From Cryptomeria japonica (taxonomy: Eukaryota > Streptophyta > Pinopsida > Cupressales > Cupressaceae), in assembly GCF_030272615.1 (NCBI RefSeq), contig NC_081413.1:335890302-335954301 (forward strand): a stretch of DNA of 64,000 bases, given 5' to 3'. Shown here in pieces: positions 58,346 to 64,000 of the stretch. A program made the position numbers and the translations under genes. Within the stretch, counting starts at the first letter, position 1. Each line of letters opens with the position of its first letter. The notes under the pieces were generated by a model. That model was not told the origin of the DNA. It saw only the letters and a program-made list of their open reading frames with translations, and ran no database searches.

Positions 58346-58989
58346 ACCTAAGTTAACCCTCATGGGTGATCCAATAGCTCCTCTTTCTGATGTCGATTAA
58401 TTTTATGGAGAGGAATTCTATGAAGTTCCTTCAAATACCTTGACAATCTTTTTTTCTGAAATGCATGTCTACACCATTAATCCCTTAACGTCATTTGATA
58501 TTTCACTTGTATACCTGAACTCATTGGTTGGGACCAACAAGGACTGCCTTCTCTTGACATATGTGTTGATTGTAAGGCCATCTTGGTGCTTGTGGACACG
58601 TAGAACAGGTAGAAGATCACACTACCATCTATGACATCCAACTCAATGGGGATGCATACTTTGGTAGCCAAGTCAATCCCTTAGTTAAAAATATGAAAAT
58701 AAAAAATCATGTCCCGTAGTGAAAACCTTAATGAGGTGCTATTAGACGATAAAAAAGTAAAAAGAAATGACATATCTGCTAGTGAAAACCTAGACTAGGC
58801 ACTAAAGGATGAGGGCATTGACTTTCCTTAATGGGGACCAATGAAAATCCAAAGAACACCTTCATTGCCAAAATTTCTATAATCAAGAAAAGTAGAACAT
58901 CACAACCTTTATCAAAGAGCTCACAAATCAACTTTGCATATTCATATGCCTACATACCAAGTTTGGACCCTAACCTTGTGTTCATCACC

Positions 58990-59370
58990 TTGTCATCCAT
59001 CCTCATGCAAAACCTGTCAAGAAGAAAATGAGAAAGATACATCCCTAGATTGCCTTGTTTGTCAAAGCAGAGTTGTAGAAAATGTTAGACATGGGATTGA
59101 TTTGACCCATTGTCTATCCAGAATGGGTCTCAAATATAGTACCAATTGGTAAACTAGCAGGGGTCATTTGTATTTGTACGAACTTTGGAGATCTCAACAA
59201 ATCATGCCCTAAGGATGACTTCCCTTTGCCCAACATTGAGATAATAGTGGATCTTATAGGCAATAAACTCTTAGGTTTCATTGTATCAAGAAATGGCATT
59301 GAAGTTGACCCCACCAAGGTAATAGCTATCACAGAAATGCCACCTCCTAGAAATTTCAAATAGCTTTGCA
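58990..59370 (+). pseudogene. Gypsy reverse transcriptase, catalytic core deleted
   Basis: N-terminal RT blocks survive: KAEL..MLDMGLI.PIVYPEW, VSNIVPIGKLAGVICICTNF, GDLNKSCPKDDFPLPNIEII. VDLIGNK is then followed directly by LLGFIVSRNGIEVDPTKVIA, which belongs after the palm domain. The segment with the YVDD active site, expected in between, is absent, so this copy cannot encode RT. Confidence 0.85.
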
Positions 59371-59479
59371 ATCTTCATGGAAAACTTCAGTCCATTTGCA
59401 AATTTATTTCCCCTCATAGATAAATATCAACCTTTTTCTCCCTTGATTTGAAAGGACACTTGAAATTTTAGTGGGATTG

Positions 59480-59846
59480 CCTATGTCAGAAAGCACTTGA
59501 TAAACTCAAGGAATATCTTGTTTCCCCACTAATTTTAGTGCCCCCTATCCTAGACCAGTCGCTACTTTTATATATGTCAATTACGATAGTTGCATTGGGG
59601 GCACTACTTGCACAAGTTGATGAACAAAGAAAAGAGCAAGCTATATATTACATCATTCGTACTCTTGTGGGTTATGAGCTTAACTACACACCTATTGAAC
59701 ACACATACTTTGTTGTGGTCTCAAGTACCCAAAAAATATGCCACTACATGTTTAATCAAAATACCAAGCTCATCGCAGAAAATGACCCACTAAAGTATCT
59801 CATTTCCAAAGCTACTCTTATAGGTAGAACAACTAATGGATAATGA
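59480..59846 (+). pseudogene. Gypsy RT-connected RNase H
   Basis: ILVPPILDQSLLLYMSITIV, ALGALLAQVDEQRKEQAIYY, TLVGYELNYTPIEHTYFVVV, STQKICHYMFNQNTKLIA and DPLKYLISKATLIGR match the RNase H that follows RT in plant Tat/Athila elements. This is the best preserved part, with about 100 codons unbroken (59538-59843). Confidence 0.85.
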
Positions 59847-60003
59847 TATTGAGTGAGTTTTCCATTGAATTTATGGAACATAAAGATATCAAAGAAAAAG
59901 TTATTGTAGATAAAATTATTGACACAACTCTACATGAAGAACATCCTTTGCTTATAGAGTTCCTTGATGATGCTATCATGACCATCACTCAATCTACCCA
60001 TTG

Positions 60004-60390
60004 ACAGTTATACTTTGATGGCTCCTACACACAACATGGATCGGGGGTAGGAATTTTGTTTTTCACCCCTCAAGGCGATTGTATTCTTGAGTCATATAGG
60101 ATAGATTTTCAATGTACCAACAATATTGTTGAATATGAAGCTCTCATCACTTGACTCCACATTGGCATCAAATTACAAATAACTGATTTACATGTCTATG
60201 GGGATTCACAGTTGGTTATCAAATAATTCAATGATGAGTACCGAAATAAGGATGATAAGTTTCTTCTCTATCATCGAATGGAAAAAGATTTTAAGAAACA
60301 TTTCACCTCTATTCAATTTGAGAAAATTCCCAAGGCAAAAAATAGGGTTGTTGATGCTATGACTATTATTGTATCTCTTCTATAGATGTA
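60004..60390 (+). pseudogene. Second, archaeal-type RNase H (Tat-lineage hallmark)
   Basis: LYFDGSYTQHGSGVGILFFT, DFQCTNNIVEYEALI, LHVYGDSQLVIK and KDDKFLLYHRMEKDF in one frame with a few stops. The DG, E and D positions of the RNase H fold are recognisable. A second RNase H of this type between RT-RNase H and integrase is known from Tat-lineage Ty3/Gypsy elements and supports the lineage call. Confidence 0.82.
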
Positions 60391-60771
60391 AAAAAAGTCA
60401 TAAATGTGAATTTTTGGTGGAGCATCTCCTTGTTCTAGCATATGATGTCCTTGAACCTAAAATGGTTTTGCAATATTGTTGGTCTCAACTACCCATATTA
60501 TAATGATATTTACACCTACCTTTGCCACAATACCATCCCACCTAATCTCACTAAAACACAACAACAAACCTTCATTTGTTGCTAATCCCAATACACTATT
60601 ATTTAAGCTACCCTATATTAGAGGCACTTTTATGGAACCCTCTTACGGTATTTAGACAAGGAAGAGGCCGAATGAGAACTTGGTGAGGTAGAAAAGGGTA
60701 TCTATGGAGCACACTCAAGTGGTTTGACTTTGGCCAATAATATCGTTTAGATAAGATATTACTAGCCTACA

Positions 60772-61733
60772 ATGGAACAAGAGGCTTATCACTTTGTGAG
60801 GAAATGTTTACACTACCAACAACATGAAGATATAATTCATGTGCCCTCACAAGCATCACAACTTATTATTACCTCATGGCCCTTCTCAAAATGGGTGCTT
60901 GATATCATCGACAAAATCTATCCCACCTTGTCCAATAGCCATAAATTCATTATCATTGCTACTAAATATTTTACTAAATGGGTTGAAGTCATTTCACTCA
61001 CCTACACTATTGGCAAGAAAATAGTAAAGTTTATCTTGAATTACCTAATATGCAGTTATGGTATCCCACTGGTCATTATTATAAATAATGGATGGCCTTT
61101 TTGTGAAAGAACTTTGTGAGAAATTTAACATCCAACATTGCTTCTCGACCCCCTATTATCCACAAGGTAACAATCAAGCTAAGACTTCAAAAAAAAATCT
61201 TATCAAAATTCTTGAAAAGAAAGTCAATGAAGATGGTCATGATTGGCACCTACAACTCAATTCCAACCTATGGGCTTATTGCACCAGCATCTGTACACCC
61301 ACTAGTACCCCCCCATACTCCCTTGTCTTTGGTTCTAAAGTTATCCCGTTAAGTGAGATTGAGATTCCCTCATTGATAGTTTCATTGCAAAACATTCTCC
61401 CAAATGAGGAATATAGAGTTGCATGATTTCAAGAACTTCAATTACTAGATGAGAGGTGTCTCAATGCCTTGAATTACCTCTATGCTTATCAAAATCACCT
61501 TCGTCTCTAATACAATAAGAAAGTAAAAACTTGTAAATTTGAGATTGATGATCTGTTGCTTAAAGAAAATCAGCGAAATCTTCAAGATCAAGGAAAGAAA
61601 GGCAAGTTCAAGATTAGGGCCCTACATCATCACTGCTAAGTATGGATTTGAGGCCTATCAGCTAGAAAAACCTAAAGGTGAAACCTTGTATGAGCCCTTT
61701 AATATAATGCACCCCAATGTGTTTTATGCCTGA
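60772..61733 (+). pseudogene. Gypsy integrase, active site lost
   Basis: Zinc-finger remnant FVRKCLHYQQHED, core start WPFSKWVLDIIDKIYP (Asp kept) and FTKWVEVISLTYTIGKKIVK. The second catalytic Asp block reads IIINNGWPF (Asp to Asn). The third reads QGNNQAKTSKKNLI (Glu to Lys). A frameshift lies near 61090-61120. The C-terminal beta region ALGPYIITAKYGFEAYQLEK, then GETLYEPFN, ends with a stop at about 61731. Integrase of this copy was inactive by substitution as well as by frameshift. Confidence 0.88.
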
Positions 61734-61741
61734 ATTATCAA

Positions 61742-63710
61742 GGTGTCTCAATTTTTCAAATATATCAAAAAAAATCAAAAACTTAAAAAATGTTAAAAAT
61801 CCAAAAAAACAATTAAATGACAAAAAATACAAAAAAATAGTAAAGAGAAATAATTTTTCCCATTAATGAAAAATATAATGTGGTGTTGTGGGAAAGTACC
61901 ATGGTGAAAACTTGTTTGCAGGCGCCATGTATAGTTCACTAAATCCATCATTTATTTTGGATGACTCTCATCTTCCTTTCCTGTCTGCTATCGAACCTTT
62001 TATATAGTTGTCATTTCTTTCCCACCTCCCATTTGCATTTACCTTTTTCATATCAACTTAATATATTTCATTCCACACATCACTCCCCATTTATGAAGTT
62101 CTTTGCCTCCCCCTCACACATTCACTCCACAAATGGTGCAGGAGCACCTAGTCACTCTTATGCCTCATGAAGGTGTTATTATAATGGTTTATTTGTTTGT
62201 GTCTTGTGGAAGCATGATAAGGTCCTAAGGACCAATTGGAATACATTCAATTTCATTTTCAAGGTCATACAATTCAATTTGTAAGGATTTTAAGCCAATC
62301 ATCATATGTAGACCAACATGGGCCAAATGTGGTAAATCATGGTCAAAGTACTTCAAGTAGGTGGAATTGAAGTAATGTCATTTTAAGTCTATTTTAACAT
62401 ATCTAGGGTGATTATAGGTGGTTTTGAGTCATTTTGTTGAGTTTGAACAAAGTTGTCAACTTTTTGCAAAAGTTGCTATGCAACTTTCACAAAGTTATCG
62501 TATTAATGAACATTTCTTTGTAACCAACAGACACCTATTAAAAAATCAGTTAGGGACCATTAGAAATGGTTTAAAACAATTTTAAATATCCTCTTTTGGG
62601 TTTAGGCATGGTTGTTGTTGGTTGTTTGGTCGAAGTGAAGAATAAATAATGAAATTGAAGTTATGTTCTCTTAAATTTCTTTACATTTTGTTGCTATAAC
62701 GTTCATAACTCTCTTGTACAGTCAGATCAGGATGTGAACTAGTGTCATATGAAATTTGGTTGAATCACCTTTCTAAATACACCAAATTTATAAGATTTCA
62801 TTAATATTTGAGTATTTTGTGAAAGTTTTTCTATCCTAAAACCCTACTTCTAAGGGTTTGATCAAAGAAATGTAAAAATTTCTCCATTCCACCAAGGGAT
62901 ATTCATAAAACTTGGTTTAATGGTAGGGATAGGTCTTGTATAGATGGGTTTTTCTTCATTTTTCAAGGAACAAGGTTGGATGCATCTTTGGAGCAATGAA
63001 TTCCTAACATCTCTATGTGTTAGGCCAAGGAGGTATGGGTTTGAATAAACCTATGTTAATTTTGATTGTTTGGGAACCTAAAGCCTATTGAATTGGTGGT
63101 TTGTGGTTGTGTTACACCTGTTCATACCATTGTTTGAGTGGAGTGCAAAAATAGGGTACTTGCTTTGTAAAATAGGGCTAATTGGGGCTCTTGTGAAACA
63201 ATGGAAGTCAAGTATTGATGCATACACTCCAAAACACCCTAGGGTCATTTTAAGATATGTTTTAGAACTCCAAAAAGGTTGTCCAAAAATCATTTCACAG
63301 TCTTTATAAATGGTCTATAAAAAAATATATTTATGACAATCTTAATAGGGAGGGCTACTAGGAATTTAGGGTGGTTGTGAAGTGTCCTTTTATTCTACAT
63401 GATAGAAGCCAAAACCAATGCTTGGAACCTATTTGGTTGGGTGTCATAAGATTTTTCTGACATCTACATTTGAAGTCCTAAGTCATCTGAATTTTTGCAC
63501 TATTTTGGGTCTTTTTTGCTTAGGTCTAGGAGGCTTGGATTGGTAAGCAAGTTGGGAGAAAGATCTCTCTAATTGTGCATCAACTTTGTTGATTTGTAAA
63601 ACTAGTTGTGGACCATCCAACGTACCCACCTCTACATTAAAAAACTAGATTTTAAATCCCAACTCCATATTTCATACCCTAATGAGATGATGAGCTAATC
63701 CAAATCATGA
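61742..63710. other. 3' untranslated region and unassigned sequence
   Basis: No domain is recognised. An A-rich low-complexity patch (61760-61860) follows the integrase. No PPT or LTR start is convincing, so the 3' LTR probably lies beyond the window or was lost. Overlapping frames of about 70 codons on both strands near 63080-63310 resemble nothing known. Confidence 0.35.
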
Positions 63711-63720
63711 ATAAGGATCC

Positions 63721-63880
63721 ATCCCATCATGTTGATCTTTATTCCATCACAATAAGCTTTATCCCATCTCGTTGAGCTTTATCCCATCAATATGAGCTTT
63801 ATCCCATCACATTAAGCTTGATTTTCATCACATTGATCTTTATTAGCATCACATTGAGCCTCCCACCAAACTGAGCTTAC
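63721..63880. repeat. 20-bp minisatellite, eight units
   Basis: Units begin every 20 bases from 63721: ATCCCATCATGTTGATCTTT, ATTCCATCACAATAAGCTTT, ATCCCATCTCGTTGAGCTTT and so on. The consensus is ATCCCATCACATTGAGCTTT; later units are more diverged. Confidence 0.9.
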
Positions 63881-64000
63881 TAGGCATGTGTGTATGCCAA
63901 ACATCCACTAGAAATGTGCAATCCAAAATTATACTAAAGTCATCCTTGATTGTGTTCTTTAAACCAACATGACAGTTGCCCCACCATTAATATTTTTCAT

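Noticed and set aside
63078-63309. Opposing 71- and 73-codon frames near the right edge
   Set aside because: Mutually overlapping, with no domains and no codon or conservation support.

Overview
The window looks like intergenic DNA from a large, repeat-rich plant genome. A gymnosperm is a plausible guess from the long, old, deeply nested LTR elements, but the sequence cannot prove it. I found no convincing host gene, tRNA, rRNA or CRISPR array. Almost everything recognisable is a retrotransposon or a fragment of one: Ty1/Copia, Ty3/Gypsy of Tat/Athila type, a plant L1-type LINE, a TRIM, solo LTRs and one retroposed unit. Boundaries were called from TG..CA ends, 5-bp target-site duplications (TSDs), primer-binding sites (PBS), polypurine tracts (PPT) and reading frames that rejoin across insertions. 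All alignments were done by eye.

Layout, left part (1-22.6 kb). A minus-strand Gypsy-type element runs off the left edge: gag-like ORF 836-1, repeat-rich leader, PBS and 5' LTR 2995-4134. It abuts the 3' part of a minus-strand LINE (4135-4555). That LINE is split by a full-length Copia element, here called C1 (4556-16031, TSD CTTAT), and resumes at 16032-20383 with ORF2 and ORF1. A 3.9-kb solo LTR (5057-8973, TSD GACAT) sits in the C1 3' LTR. At 21033-22613 is a complete 1.58-kb TRIM with 325-bp LTRs (TSD CTAAC), carrying an 11-unit hairpin satellite.

Middle part (22.7-46.3 kb). Element K is a minus-strand Gypsy gag-protease element without pol (22777-29590+). Its 5' LTR is broken by Copia element E (plus strand, from 29591). 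E is broken three times: by a C1-family solo LTR (32394-33857, TSD CGAAT), by LTR element F (33901-43303, TSD AGCAG) and by a poly(A) retroposon (43809-44693, 11-bp TSD). F in turn holds two solo LTRs (34746-35814, TSD ATATG; 39355-40891, TSD TTCCA). F has LTRs, PBS and PPT but no pol. It carries a four-zinc-knuckle gag fragment and a long decayed accessory reading frame. Its 3' end signals match those of C1, so C1-like elements may have supplied its enzymes.

Right part (46.3-64 kb). An AT-rich LTR-like tract (from 46278) leads, past a minus-strand LTR (51314-52383), to a plus-strand Tat-type Gypsy body (53629-61733). That body has gag, protease, a G-patch linker, RT, RNase H, a second archaeal-type RNase H, and integrase. 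It is split by a solo LTR (54196-55844) and has lost its RT catalytic core. A 20-bp minisatellite lies at 63721-63880. Insertion order can be read from the nesting: LINE, then C1, then the 3.9-kb LTR; and K, then E, then F, then the solo LTRs inside F.
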